NCBI RefSeq assembly: GCF_021556395.1
Contig: NZ_JAKGCS010000036.1
Coordinates: forward strand, 248,001-312,000
Length of the DNA stretch: 64,000 nucleotides
Origin: Acuticoccus kalidii
GTDB taxonomy: Bacteria; Pseudomonadota; Alphaproteobacteria; Rhizobiales; Amorphaceae
Direction of reading: 5' to 3'
Part shown: positions 8,824 through 17,567 of the stretch, in pieces
How the letters are laid out: each line of letters begins with the position of its first letter
How positions within the stretch are numbered: position 1 is the first letter of the stretch
The notes under the pieces: generated by a model
Databases searched by the model: none
What the model was told of the DNA's origin: nothing
What the model saw: only the letters and a program-made list of their open reading frames with translations
Translations under genes and position numbers: made by a program

Positions 8824-9654
8824 ATGGTATCTGACAGCGCGCCGAAGCTCGTCGCCCCCAAGAACACGTGCGACACCCACATGCACGTCTACGGCAAGGA
8901 ATATCCGCTCGCCCCGACGGCTCTCGGCCCCGCACCCGACGCGACGGTCGACGATTATCGGCTCCTGCAAAAGCGCCTCGGTACGACGCGGACGGTGATC
9001 GTCCAGCCGAGCGCCTACGGCAAGGACAATCGCTGCACGGTCGACGGCATCGCCGCGCTGGGCCTCGAGACCACGCGCGGGATCGCCGTCGTCGACGATC
9101 AGGTGACGCTCGACGAGCTTCGCACGTTGACCGACCAGGGCATGCGCGGCGCGCGCTTCCACATGCTGCCCGGCGGCGCGATCCCCTGGGAGATGCTCGA
9201 CACCATCGCGGCGCGGGTGCAAGAGGTCGGCTGGCACGTCCAGCTTCAGCTCGACGGCCGGCTGCTGCCCGAGAAGAAGGCGCAGATCCTGTCCTGGCCG
9301 GGGACGATCGTGATCGATCATGTGGGCAAATATCTGGAGCCGGTCGGGGTCGACCATCCGGCGTTCAAGACGCTGCTCGACCTCGTCGACACGGGGCGGG
9401 TGTGGGTGAAGCTGTCCGCGCCCTACGAGGTGTCGCGCACCGGCCCGCCTTACTCCGATGTAGGCACCCTCGCGAAGGCCCTCGCGAAGGCCGCGCCGGA
9501 GCGGATGTTGTGGGCCTCGAATTGGCCGCACCCCTCCGTCACCGACAAGCCGGACGATGCCTTGTTGCTCGACCTCATGCTCGATTGGGTGGAGGACGAC
9601 AAGACGCGGGAGCGGATCCTGGTCGACAACGCGGCCGAGGTCTACGGCTTCTAA
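8824..9654 (+). CDS. Amidohydrolase family 2 protein (LigI / lactonase-like)
   Basis: TIM-barrel hydrolase of the amidohydrolase superfamily, closest by reading to the 2-pyrone-4,6-dicarboxylate lactonase (LigI) and galactarolactone isomerase group. It has 276 residues. The HxH-type motif is at CDTHMHVYG (residues 17-25). IDHVGKY and the C-terminal WASNWPHPSVTD supply other active-site residues expected in this group. A strong AAGGAGG ribosome site precedes the ATG. It is monocistronic by spacing. LigI-type enzymes open a lactone ring in aromatic or sugar-acid breakdown; the substrate here is unknown. Its place near Gfo/Idh and acyl-CoA enzymes suggests catabolism. Confidence 0.8.
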   Translation: MVSDSAPKLVAPKNTCDTHMHVYGKEYPLAPTALGPAPDATVDDYRLLQKRLGTTRTVIVQPSAYGKDNRCTVDGIAALGLETTRGIAVVDDQVTLDELRTLTDQGMRGARFHMLPGGAIPWEMLDTIAARVQEVGWHVQLQLDGRLLPEKKAQILSWPGTIVIDHVGKYLEPVGVDHPAFKTLLDLVDTGRVWVKLSAPYEVSRTGPPYSDVGTLAKALAKAAPERMLWASNWPHPSVTDKPDDALLLDLMLDWVEDDKTRERILVDNAAEVYGF

Positions 9655-9666
9655 GATAAAGCGGCG

Positions 9667-9734
9667 TCAGGCCGGGCGTCGATCGCGAGAAAGACTTGTG
9701 TTTGTCTTTTCTCTTTGTCGGCCGTCCGGCCTGA
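9667..9734. other. Nested inverted repeats in an intergenic gap
   Basis: Two concentric inverted repeats in the 238-base gap 9655-9892. The outer arms are TCAGGCCGG (9667-9675) and CCGGCCTGA (9726-9734). The inner arms are GAGAAAGAC (9687-9695) and GTCTTTTCTC (9704-9713), matching except for one extra base. The unpaired stretches between inner and outer arms are nearly equal (11 and 12 bases). It could terminate the amidohydrolase message or be a structured leader. The rest of the gap shows nothing else I can support. Confidence 0.45.
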
Positions 9735-9892
9735 TGTAGATTTCAGCGGCGATCTGATGATGGGCGAACGGCGACGCATCGCGCGGCCGCCGTCCGCGAC
9801 GGGCGGAGGGCGAGGGCCGCATGGCGCGTCTCCTCAAACGCCGCCACCGGATGACCAGTGCGTTGTTCTGAGCCCTTTCAGGGGGTGGAGAT

Positions 9893-10498
9893 ATGACGTT
9901 CGCTGTTTGCAAACGCGTCGGGAACGAGCTCTGCGTTCACGCCGACTCGCCGTTGCCGGCGGACGTTATCGCCAAGTTCGAGGCGAATTTTCGCCAGAGT
10001 TCCATCCTGGCCGGCCTGTTGGAGACCGTCATTCTCCATCCCCACGCGTGCCTGTCGACCGCAGGGCGCACCGTGGAAACGACGGAATTTCTCAAGCATT
10101 ATTTCGCGGGTGAGCCCGCCGATTGGGATACGCCGCGCGTGCTGCGCGCGTTGTTCGACATTCACATGACGTCGCGTAAGACGTGCGAATTCATTCTGTG
10201 CGAGTCGATCCGGCGGGTGCCGCGGGTGTTCGTGATCAAGGGTGGCTCGATCGAGAAGGACGTGCCGAACGCCTGGATCGGTTCGCCGCGCGCCTTCACC
10301 ACCTTCCAAACCGCCTATGACATGGCGGAGACGCCCGATATCTGGGAAAAGCTGCGCGCCTCCTTTCGCGCGGTCGCCGAGGAGGACGAACGCGCGAAAG
10401 GCGGGCATCTTCATATCGAGGTGTTTCTCGATCATCGCGGCACCGGTTATCGGAACGATGCCGTGTTTTCGATGAACGTGCGGTCGGCGTCGGCCTGA
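9893..10498 (+). CDS. Hypothetical protein (201 aa)
   Basis: Unrecognised cytoplasmic protein with no signal peptide or membrane segment. A good ribosome site (GGTGGAG) precedes the ATG. Codon use has the strong third-position G/C bias of true genes here. The N-terminus (MTFAVCKRVGNELCVHADS) is a probable beta-hairpin and the C-terminal part has GGHLHIEVFLDHRGTGYRND. The general order of strands and the AWIGSPRAF segment faintly recall Ntn-hydrolase or HslV-like folds, but no catalytic residue can be named. It is flanked by the nested repeat upstream and a convergent Gfo/Idh gene six bases downstream. Confidence 0.65.
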   Translation: MTFAVCKRVGNELCVHADSPLPADVIAKFEANFRQSSILAGLLETVILHPHACLSTAGRTVETTEFLKHYFAGEPADWDTPRVLRALFDIHMTSRKTCEFILCESIRRVPRVFVIKGGSIEKDVPNAWIGSPRAFTTFQTAYDMAETPDIWEKLRASFRAVAEEDERAKGGHLHIEVFLDHRGTGYRNDAVFSMNVRSASA

Positions 10499-10503
10499 AT
10501 TGC

Positions 10504-11526
10504 TCAGCCCGCCGCCACCTCCACCCATGCGCCCCGCTCGGCCGATTCGAGGAGCGCGTCGATGAGGAGCTGCGTTCTCAGCCCGTCCCGCCCGTCGACC
10601 GCCGGAGCGCGGCCCTCGCCGATCGCAGCGGCGAATTCGGCGTGCACCGCGCGATGCGCCTCGGACGAGAACGCCATCGGGTCGGCCCCGCCGCCGGTCG
10701 CCGCTTCTTCGCCGAACGTTTCCTGACGGCCGTCCGCCCAATCGACGGTGAGGAGGGCGCCGATGAGGCGGGCGACGCCCTTTTCCCCGATCAGCGTGAT
10801 TTCCTCGCTGTGCCCCGGATGGCACGCGGTGGTCGCCATCAGCGTGCCGACACCACCATTCGACAGGCGCAGCGCGGCGCCGACATAGTCTTCGCACTCC
10901 ATGCTGTGGATCGCGGTCGTCGTCGCGGCGGCGCTCACGGCGGCGATCCCGCCCGCGACGGCGCGGAAGACGTCCAGCGTATGGATCGCCTGGGTGATCA
11001 GGACGCCGCCGCCATCGCGCGCCATCGTGCCCCGGCCGGGCTCGTCATAATAGGACTGGGGACGCCACCACGGGATGATGCAGGTCGCGGCCGTCACCTT
11101 GCCGAGCGCGCCGGATTCGACGAGCCGGGAAAGCGCCGACGACGCCACGCGATAGCGGTGCTGGAAGACGATGCCGAGCCGCCGGTCTTCCGCCTCGGCG
11201 AGCTCCACGAGGGTGCGCGCCTCCGCGCTCGTCAGCGCGAGCGGCTTTTCGAGAAGGACGTGTTTGCCGGCGCGCAGGAACGCCGAGGCGATCTCGCCGT
11301 GCGAGGGCGGCGGGGTGAGGATGAGCGCGGCATCGATCGTCGGATCGGCGATGAGGGCGTCGAGATCGTCCACCGTCTTGAAGCCGCGGCTGGCGGCCTC
11401 GGCCCGTCGCGCCTCGGAGCGGCTATAGGCGCCGGCGACCTCGTAGGTGTCGGACAGGTCGTGGAGCGCCTCTGCGTGGGGGGCGAAGGCCATGCCGGTG
11501 CCGACGATCGCGATGCGGTATGTCAT
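10504..11526 (-). CDS. Gfo/Idh/MocA family oxidoreductase
   Basis: NAD(P)-dependent dehydrogenase of sugars, polyols or related compounds, with 340 residues. The N-terminal Rossmann motif is IAIVGTGMAFAPHAEAL (residues 5-21). The catalytic EKPLA motif lies near residues 93-97 (LLEKPLAL), and a GGVLITQAIHTLD segment carries the substrate-site His. It is followed downstream on the same strand only by the convergent hypothetical gene. The crotonase gene lies 90 bases upstream on the same strand, so the two may share a transcript. The substrate is unknown. Confidence 0.88.
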   Translation of the reverse strand: MTYRIAIVGTGMAFAPHAEALHDLSDTYEVAGAYSRSEARRAEAASRGFKTVDDLDALIADPTIDAALILTPPPSHGEIASAFLRAGKHVLLEKPLALTSAEARTLVELAEAEDRRLGIVFQHRYRVASSALSRLVESGALGKVTAATCIIPWWRPQSYYDEPGRGTMARDGGGVLITQAIHTLDVFRAVAGGIAAVSAAATTTAIHSMECEDYVGAALRLSNGGVGTLMATTACHPGHSEEITLIGEKGVARLIGALLTVDWADGRQETFGEEAATGGGADPMAFSSEAHRAVHAEFAAAIGEGRAPAVDGRDGLRTQLLIDALLESAERGAWVEVAAG

Positions 11527-11616
11527 TCTTGTTGTCTCCGAGCGTGCGGGCGGAACGTCCTCGCGGGACGACGATGGGATGGAGCGTTCCGCCGAGGCAA
11601 CCCCCGGCGGGGTCGA

Positions 11617-12372
11617 TCATTTGCGCCGGGCGGCGAGAAAGGCGCCGACGCGCTCTTTCTTCTCGGCGGTGTCGAGGACGAGGGAGGCGAGAAGGCGCTC
11701 GGTGCGGAAGGTCTGGGCAAGGTGGCCTTCGCTGGCGCTCCACAGGATCTCGCGCGCGAAGCGGATCGACGGGGCACTGCGCTCGGCGATCGCGGCGCCG
11801 ATCTCGAGGGCCGTCGGCACCACCGCGTCTGCGGGCACGGCGCGCGCGGCGATCCCCGTCTCGCGCGCTTCGATCCCGGACAGGACGCGGCCGGTGAGGG
11901 CGAGGTCCGTCGCGATCGCGCGGCCGGCGAGGGCGATGATGCGCTGCGTTCCCTGCTGGCCGGGAATGACGCCGATGCCGGTTTCGGGCAGCGAGAAGCG
12001 GGCGTCCTCGGCGGCGACGATCATATCGCAGCCGAGGGCGAGCTCGAAACCGCCGCCGACCGCATGACCGCGCACCGCCGCGATGACGGGCTTTTGCCGG
12101 CGGGTCAGTTTGTCATGACCTTCGAGCCAGTTGCCGAGGACGGCGGCGATCGCCTCGCGGGTGTCGATATCGCGCAGATCCGCCCCGACGCAGAAATGCC
12201 GCTCGGTGCCGGACAGCACCATCGCCTTGACCGCGTCGTCCGCCTCCGCCGCGTCCATCGCGCCGAGGAGAGCGGCGACCATCTCCTCCGAAAGCGGATT
12301 GCCGCGGTCGGGGCTCCCGATCATCTTGATGTGGGTGACGGCGGCGCGATGCTCGACCTCGATATGGCTCAT
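11617..12372 (-). CDS. Enoyl-CoA hydratase/isomerase (crotonase) family protein
   Basis: Crotonase-fold enzyme of 251 residues, probably adding water to a 2-enoyl-CoA. The oxyanion-hole segments are HFCVGADLRDI near residue 60 and GHAVGGGFELALGCD near residue 105. Both catalytic Glu positions of true hydratases appear kept, in GGGFELAL and SLPETGIGVIPG. The gene is divergent from the acyl-CoA dehydrogenase gene, with a 214-base shared promoter region that holds a perfect palindrome. Together with the dehydrogenase and SDR it would give a partial beta-oxidation-like route; no thiolase or CoA ligase is nearby. Confidence 0.86.
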   Translation of the reverse strand: MSHIEVEHRAAVTHIKMIGSPDRGNPLSEEMVAALLGAMDAAEADDAVKAMVLSGTERHFCVGADLRDIDTREAIAAVLGNWLEGHDKLTRRQKPVIAAVRGHAVGGGFELALGCDMIVAAEDARFSLPETGIGVIPGQQGTQRIIALAGRAIATDLALTGRVLSGIEARETGIAARAVPADAVVPTALEIGAAIAERSAPSIRFAREILWSASEGHLAQTFRTERLLASLVLDTAEKKERVGAFLAARRK

Positions 12373-12487
12373 GCGCCGGCGGCCGAAATGGTGGCGATGG
12401 ACGCACGCGCGCCGACCGCACGCCCCGTGACGGAACGTTGCATCAAAGTCCTCCCTCAGACACTCGACAGGCGTCGATCATTGTGAC

Positions 12488-12499
12488 TAGATCGATCTA
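12488..12499. promoter_or_regulatory. Perfect 12-bp palindrome in a divergent promoter region
   Basis: TAGATCGATCTA, centred on CG, lies between the crotonase gene (minus) and the acyl-CoA dehydrogenase gene (plus). LacI-family operators are palindromes with a central CG, and a LacI-type regulator is encoded two genes downstream at 14671. It is therefore a reasonable candidate operator. TetR or GntR control is also possible. Confidence 0.42.
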
Positions 12500-12586
12500 A
12501 TTGCCGGCGAGTATGGGTCACACCCGAAGCGTGCGCAAGCGCGCGGCCCATCCGGCGGAGCAAAAAACACGATAGGGAGATAGCCC

Positions 12587-13741
12587 GTGGATCTCGTCCA
12601 GGATGAGGATCGCGCCGGCCGACAGGCGATGATTGAGCGGATGGTGCGATCGTTTGCGCAGGACCATGTCCGCCCCCGCGCCGAAGAGCTCGACGAAACA
12701 GAAGCCTTTCCGCAGGATCTTTACGAGGAAATGGCCCGGCTCGGCCTCTTCGGCATCACTGTGCCGGAAGACCTCGGCGGGGCTGGGGCCGATTGCGTGA
12801 CCTACGCGCTCGTCATGGAGGAGCTGTCGCGCGGCGCGGCCGCCGTCGCCGATCAGTGCGGCCTCGTCGAGCTCGTCGCGACGCTCTTGTCGGAGCATGG
12901 GACGCCGGCCCAGCAGGAGCGCTATCTGAAGCCGCTCCTCGCATTCAAGAAACGCTGCGCCTACGCGATCACCGAATCGGAAGCGGGGTCGGACGTGTCC
13001 GGCATTCGCACCACCGCGACGCGCACGGACGATGGCTGGCGCCTCGATGGCGGCAAGCTGTGGATCCACAACGCACCGATCGCCGATTTCGCCGTCGTCC
13101 TCGCGCGGACCGATCCGTCGGCCGGGCATCGCGGGATGAGCATCTTCATCGTCGACGCCGACAGTCCGGGTTATTCGGCCGGCCCGAAAGAGCACAAGAT
13201 GGGTCAGCGCGCGAGCCAGGTCGGCGGGCTCACCTTCGACGGGATCGCGCTGTCCAAGGATGCGCTCCTCGGCGAGGAAGGGCGCGGCTTCTACATGATG
13301 ATGAGCGTCCTCGACAAAGGCCGCATCGGCATCGGCTCCCTCGCCGTCGGCATCGTGGCCTCGGCGCTCGAGGAAAGCCTCGACTATGCCCGCACGCGCC
13401 GCCAGTTCGGCGAGCCGATCGGCTCCTTCCAGGGCGTCCAGTGGATGATCGCCGACATGGCCAAGGATGCGCACGCCGCGCGCCTCATGGTCCGCGACGC
13501 GGCCGAGCGGATGGACCGGGGCGAACGGGCGACGACCGAGTGCTCGATGGCGAAGTGCTTCGCCGGCGACGCGGCGGTCGCCCACACGCAAAATGCCGTC
13601 CAGATCCATGGCGGTATCGGCTATATCCGTGGCACTGTCGTGGAGCGGCTCTATCGCGACGCCAAGATCACCCAGATCTACGAAGGCACGAACCAGATCC
13701 AGCGGATGATCATCGCCCGCAATCTCCTCGCGGGGAAGTGA
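12587..13741 (+). CDS. Acyl-CoA dehydrogenase
   Basis: FAD enzyme that introduces an alpha-beta double bond into an acyl-CoA, with 384 residues. Domains in order: N-terminal helical domain, middle beta domain with the flavin-contacting YAITESEAGSD (near residue 125), and the C-terminal helical domain. The catalytic base is the Glu of QIYEGTNQIQR near residue 367, and QIHGGIGYIRG precedes it. The GTG start has a good AGGGAGA ribosome site. The SDR starts one base after its stop, so they form an operon. The acyl chain specificity cannot be deduced. Confidence 0.92.
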   Translation: MDLVQDEDRAGRQAMIERMVRSFAQDHVRPRAEELDETEAFPQDLYEEMARLGLFGITVPEDLGGAGADCVTYALVMEELSRGAAAVADQCGLVELVATLLSEHGTPAQQERYLKPLLAFKKRCAYAITESEAGSDVSGIRTTATRTDDGWRLDGGKLWIHNAPIADFAVVLARTDPSAGHRGMSIFIVDADSPGYSAGPKEHKMGQRASQVGGLTFDGIALSKDALLGEEGRGFYMMMSVLDKGRIGIGSLAVGIVASALEESLDYARTRRQFGEPIGSFQGVQWMIADMAKDAHAARLMVRDAAERMDRGERATTECSMAKCFAGDAAVAHTQNAVQIHGGIGYIRGTVVERLYRDAKITQIYEGTNQIQRMIIARNLLAGK

Positions 13742-13742
13742 G

Positions 13743-14510
13743 ATGACGGCCAGCAAGGGCGTCGCGCTCGTCACGGGCGCGGCACGCGGGATCGGTCAGG
13801 CGATCGCCTTCGCGCTTTCCGAACGCGGCTTCGACATCGTCGCCAACGACCTCGCCGAGGATACGCTCGGCGAAACGGTGGCCGGGGTGGAGGCGCGCGG
13901 GGGACGCGCCGCCGCCGTCGTCGCGGACATCGCCGATGTCGACGGACACGATGCTTTCCTGGACGCAGTCGCCGCGCCGTTCGGCGTGCCGACATCGCTC
14001 GTCAACAATGCCGGCATCTCGGTGAAGGTGCGGGGCGATATCCTCGACGTGACGCCGGAGAGCTTCGACCGGCTGATCACGGTCAATCTGCGCGCGCCGT
14101 TCTTCCTCACCCAGGCGCTCGCCAAGCGGATGCTCGCCGTCGCGGACGAACGGGCGCGATCGATCATCACCGTGTCCTCGGCCAACGCGTTCATGGCTTC
14201 GCCCGACCGGGCGGAATATTGCATCTCGAAGACCGGCCTCTCGATGATGACGAAGCTCTACGCGCTGCGTCTCGCCGAAGCCGGGATCGGCGCCTACGAG
14301 ATCCGCCCCGGCGTCATCCGCACCGACATGACGCGCGTCGCCGCGCCCCGTTATGACGCGCTGTTCGAGAACGGCTTCACGCCGCAAAATCGATGGGGCG
14401 AGCCGGCCGATGTCGGCCGCGCGGCGGCGATGCTCGCGGCGGGCGATCTCGCCTTCTCCACCGGCGAGGTGGTCCATGTCGATGGTGGGCTCCACATCGC
14501 GCGGCTGTGA
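13743..14510 (+). CDS. Short-chain dehydrogenase/reductase
   Basis: Classical SDR of 255 residues. The Rossmann motif is TGAARGIGQAIAFAL (residues 11-25), NNAGIS follows near residue 83, the catalytic Ser lies in TVSSANAF, and the Tyr/Lys pair is YCISK near residues 160-164. Family members are often annotated as 3-oxoacyl-ACP reductases, but the operon link to acyl-CoA dehydrogenase suggests a ketone, sugar or hydroxyacyl substrate in catabolism. The following LacI-type gene is 160 bases away and probably has its own promoter. Confidence 0.88.
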   Translation: MTASKGVALVTGAARGIGQAIAFALSERGFDIVANDLAEDTLGETVAGVEARGGRAAAVVADIADVDGHDAFLDAVAAPFGVPTSLVNNAGISVKVRGDILDVTPESFDRLITVNLRAPFFLTQALAKRMLAVADERARSIITVSSANAFMASPDRAEYCISKTGLSMMTKLYALRLAEAGIGAYEIRPGVIRTDMTRVAAPRYDALFENGFTPQNRWGEPADVGRAAAMLAAGDLAFSTGEVVHVDGGLHIARL

Positions 14511-14670
14511 GGCGGGCACCGCGCGGAGGATGGCGTTGGAATAGCGTTTCGCAGCGGGTGCGGGCGACGTGGAATCGCGTAGACTGGCGGCGCGGGGCTC
14601 CCGGCGATCGGGGCTCGCCGCTGGCCGCCTGGCCGGTGCAGCATGACGTTCCATCATTGGGGACCGAGGG

Positions 14671-15732
14671 ATGACGGACGATCCGGCGGGAAAGCCGCCG
14701 CGGCAAAGGGTTCGTTTGCTCGAAGTGGCGGAAGAGGCGGGCGTCTCTCGGGCGGCCGCATCGCTCGCGCTGCGTCATCACCCCTCGATCCCGGCGGCGA
14801 CGCGCCAGCGCATCGAAGCGGCGGCCCGCAAGCTCGGCTATGTCTATAATCGCGGCGCGGCGAGCCTCAGGACGGCCTCGACCCACACCGTCGGCATTAT
14901 CGTCCACGATGTGACCAACCCTTATTTCGCCGAGATCGTCGCCACGATCCAGGACGAGATGAGCGCCAGCGGGCGCGTCGTCCTCTTCGGCAACACGCAG
15001 GAATCGCCGGAGCGGCAGCGCGAGTTCATTGACACCTTCCGCGAATATAACGTCGACGGCATCGTCCTTTGCCCCGCCGCTGGCACGGACCCGGAGGACA
15101 TTCGCACCGTGCACCGGAGCGGTCTGCCGGTCGTCCTCTTCTCGCGCGATCTTCCCGAGCTGTCGGTCGACTATGTCGGCGGCGCGAACCGGGACGGGAT
15201 GCGGCTCATCACCGAGCATCTCGTCGCGCTCGGCCATCGCCGGATCGCGATGATCGGCGTCAACGAGACGATCGCCACCGGCCGCGACCGCCTTCGCGGC
15301 TACGAGGACGCCCTTCTGGCGGCGGGGATCGAACCCGATCCCGCCTTGATGGTGACGGGCCCGGCGACGCGCATGTTCGGCATGGAGGCGATGTCCCGTC
15401 TCATGGAGCGCGATGTCGGGATCACCGCGGTCGCCGCCTTCAACGACGTGCTCGCCTTCGGCGCGATGCTCGGCCTTCGCCAACGCGGCTTGGAGCCCGG
15501 CATCGACGTGTCGGTGACCGGCTTCGACGATCTCACCGAGGCGCGCATGTGGAGCCCGCAGCTCACCACGGTGGGCTTCAGCCGCGAGGCGCTCGGCCAG
15601 GGCGCGGCCTCTCTTCTCAGACGGCGCATCGCCGCGCCGGACGCTCCGCCCCAGCGGATCGTCATCGACACGACGCTCACGATCCGGGCGAGCAGCCAGT
15701 TTTTGCGCGAGGCGGTCACCGGCCCCGCGTGA
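14671..15732 (+). CDS. LacI family transcriptional regulator
   Basis: DNA-binding regulator with 353 residues. The N-terminal helix-turn-helix is VRLLEVAEEAGVSRAAASLA (residues 14-33), with the hinge-helix RQRIEAAARKLGYVYN behind it. A sugar-type periplasmic-binding fold fills the rest (HTVGIIVHDVTNPYFAEIV onward; FDDLTEARMWSPQLTTV near the end). The effector is probably a sugar or related catabolite. It follows the acyl-CoA dehydrogenase/SDR pair on the same strand. The CG-centred palindrome at 12488-12499 is a candidate target. Confidence 0.92.
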   Translation: MTDDPAGKPPRQRVRLLEVAEEAGVSRAAASLALRHHPSIPAATRQRIEAAARKLGYVYNRGAASLRTASTHTVGIIVHDVTNPYFAEIVATIQDEMSASGRVVLFGNTQESPERQREFIDTFREYNVDGIVLCPAAGTDPEDIRTVHRSGLPVVLFSRDLPELSVDYVGGANRDGMRLITEHLVALGHRRIAMIGVNETIATGRDRLRGYEDALLAAGIEPDPALMVTGPATRMFGMEAMSRLMERDVGITAVAAFNDVLAFGAMLGLRQRGLEPGIDVSVTGFDDLTEARMWSPQLTTVGFSREALGQGAASLLRRRIAAPDAPPQRIVIDTTLTIRASSQFLREAVTGPA

Positions 15733-15759
15733 GGCGCGGCGGAGAGGCGGCGCGCGGCC

Positions 15760-17163
15760 TCACTCGGCCGGGCCGGCGGGACGCGTTCCGGCCGCGAGCT
15801 CCGGCCGCTGCCAGGAGGCGGCGTCGGACTTGATCCGCTCGAGCATCGTGCCGGCGACGCGCGCGCATTGCTGGCGCATCGCCTCGGGAATCGTTTCGTA
15901 GAGCGCACCGACCGAGAGACCCCCGACCGCGAAGAGGCCTTCATTGCGAGCGCCATCAGGTGCGAGCGCGGTCGCGTCGGCGGCGATGTCGACCCCGAGC
16001 CGGGCGGGGCCGGGCCGGATCATTCCAGCCTCCATCATGCCGCCGAGCAGCGGGAGGGCGGCGATCGTGCGGGCCGGACCGGGGCAGAGGATGACCCGCG
16101 CGAACGACGCCCGACGGGTCTCATGCGACCCGCGCGGCCTGACGGTGACGTCGATGCGGCTGTTCGCGACCTCCATCGCGGTGATCGTACCGGCGAGGAT
16201 CCGCAGGCGGCCGCTCGCCCGGCACGCGTCGATCACGGCGCCCGCCTCAGGCGGGATGCGGTGGCGGTGGGACTTCCAAAAGGGGCGCAGATGGCGCAAC
16301 GCGCGCAATTTCTCGGCAGCGCTCAGCGATTGCCAGAGCGTCGGGACGGACAGAGCCGTGCCGTCGATCACCGGGCGCCAGTCTTCCCCATTTCCGGCGG
16401 CATCCGCGACCGCATCGCGCACCATGCGGACCATGGGGAGAAGGCCGGTCGCGGGCCTTAGTCCGGGCGGCGGCTTCGCCTCGCCGGCGACGGGCTGATG
16501 TGCGAGCGGGGCGAGCCCGTGCCGCGAGATCGCGGTGATCGGCCCCTGATGGCCCGCGGCGTTGAGGAGAAGGACCTGATCGGCCATCGACGGGCCGGTC
16601 CCGACGATGAGGACGGGATCGCGCTCGTCCATCTGCGCCAAGGCGCCGGGGGCGAAAGCGGTGACGATCGGCCGGCCGGATGCTGCCCGCGGCCTCCGCC
16701 GGGTGAGCCCCGTTGCGAGGGCGACCTGGCCGGCGGCTAAAGTCTCGCCCGATCCGAGTTCGATCCGGTAGCCCACCCGATCGGGCTGCACCGCCGTCAC
16801 GTCGCTTCGGACGAGGCGGAACGCCGCCGACGACAGCGCCGCGGCGCTGGCGAGCGTCTCTTCGAGATACTGCCCATAGAGCTCGCGAGGAATATAACTG
16901 TCCGGTCGATAGATGGCGCCGATATGGAAGCGGCGGCGAAACAACCACTCGACGAGATGATGCGGCTGATCGGCCCGGACGCTCATTTCCCTCACGGAGC
17001 GATCGAGCTTGAGACAGGGGGTGCCGATCCCGTAGGCCGGGCCTTGGCCGGGCGCGCCGGATCGCGAGACGAGGGTGACACCGACGTCGCCGCCGCCGCG
17101 CGTCAGGAGGGCGACCGCGAGAGCGGTTCCTGCAAAGCCTGCGCCGATGATCACGATGTGCAC
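15760..17163 (-). CDS. FAD/NAD(P)-binding flavoprotein
   Basis: Flavoprotein of 467 residues with the FAD-NAD(P)-binding type 9 architecture. The dinucleotide-binding motif VIIGAGFAGTALAVALL begins at residue 4. A second motif (VLIVGTGPSMADQVLLLN) lies near residues 160-180 and should bind NAD(P)H. The GTG at 17161-17163 is the start; a longer reading to 17274 adds 37 unlikely residues. Relatives are poorly characterised and are sometimes called hydroxyacylglutathione hydrolase-like or siderophore-type monooxygenases; I cannot choose. It is divergent from the molybdenum enzyme operon across a 404-base gap. Confidence 0.75.
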   Translation of the reverse strand: MHIVIIGAGFAGTALAVALLTRGGGDVGVTLVSRSGAPGQGPAYGIGTPCLKLDRSVREMSVRADQPHHLVEWLFRRRFHIGAIYRPDSYIPRELYGQYLEETLASAAALSSAAFRLVRSDVTAVQPDRVGYRIELGSGETLAAGQVALATGLTRRRPRAASGRPIVTAFAPGALAQMDERDPVLIVGTGPSMADQVLLLNAAGHQGPITAISRHGLAPLAHQPVAGEAKPPPGLRPATGLLPMVRMVRDAVADAAGNGEDWRPVIDGTALSVPTLWQSLSAAEKLRALRHLRPFWKSHRHRIPPEAGAVIDACRASGRLRILAGTITAMEVANSRIDVTVRPRGSHETRRASFARVILCPGPARTIAALPLLGGMMEAGMIRPGPARLGVDIAADATALAPDGARNEGLFAVGGLSVGALYETIPEAMRQQCARVAGTMLERIKSDAASWQRPELAAGTRPAGPAE

Positions 17164-17567
17164 GATAGCGCTCTCTCTTTTCGCCAGAGCCGGACAGTGC
17201 GGTCCATCCTCGCAGCGAAAGCGTGCCCGAAGCTCGCTCGGCTGACACCGCCGGTCGCGCCGGGCGGCGATCAATCGAGACGACGCCGAGCCGATCGCAG
17301 GAGGATGTCCGCCGCTTCGATCGGCTGACCGGGCCGAATGGTTCGGCCGACACGCGAATTTGACGAGCCCGGCTCGGCGCGGCGCGGGCCTGTTCCGCTA
17401 TTTATAGTTCTTTGAATGAAAATGAGTGGAGGGCGAACGATCGCGTCCGCCCTGCGTTTTCCGACCATCTCGCACGGCTCCGGGAGCGCTGCGGCTGCCC
17501 GGCGAGGCCATCGCCGACCGCCGCGCTCCCTTCGTCCTGCCTGTTGCCCCAACGTGAAGGACATCCG
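17164..17567. promoter_or_regulatory. 404-base divergent promoter region
   Basis: No gene is supported here; reading frames in it lack family motifs. The middle has an unusually AT-rich patch around 17398-17425, including CTATTTATAG and TTTGAATGAAAATGAG, that stands out from the GC-rich surroundings. It is the likely promoter zone for the flavoprotein (minus) and/or the molybdenum enzyme operon (plus). A GAAGGA ribosome site precedes the ATG at 17568. Confidence 0.4.

Noticed and set aside
15760..15762. Possible sharing of a terminator between the LacI-type gene and the flavoprotein gene
   Set aside because: The 27-base convergent gap has no hairpin with a T-run on either strand.
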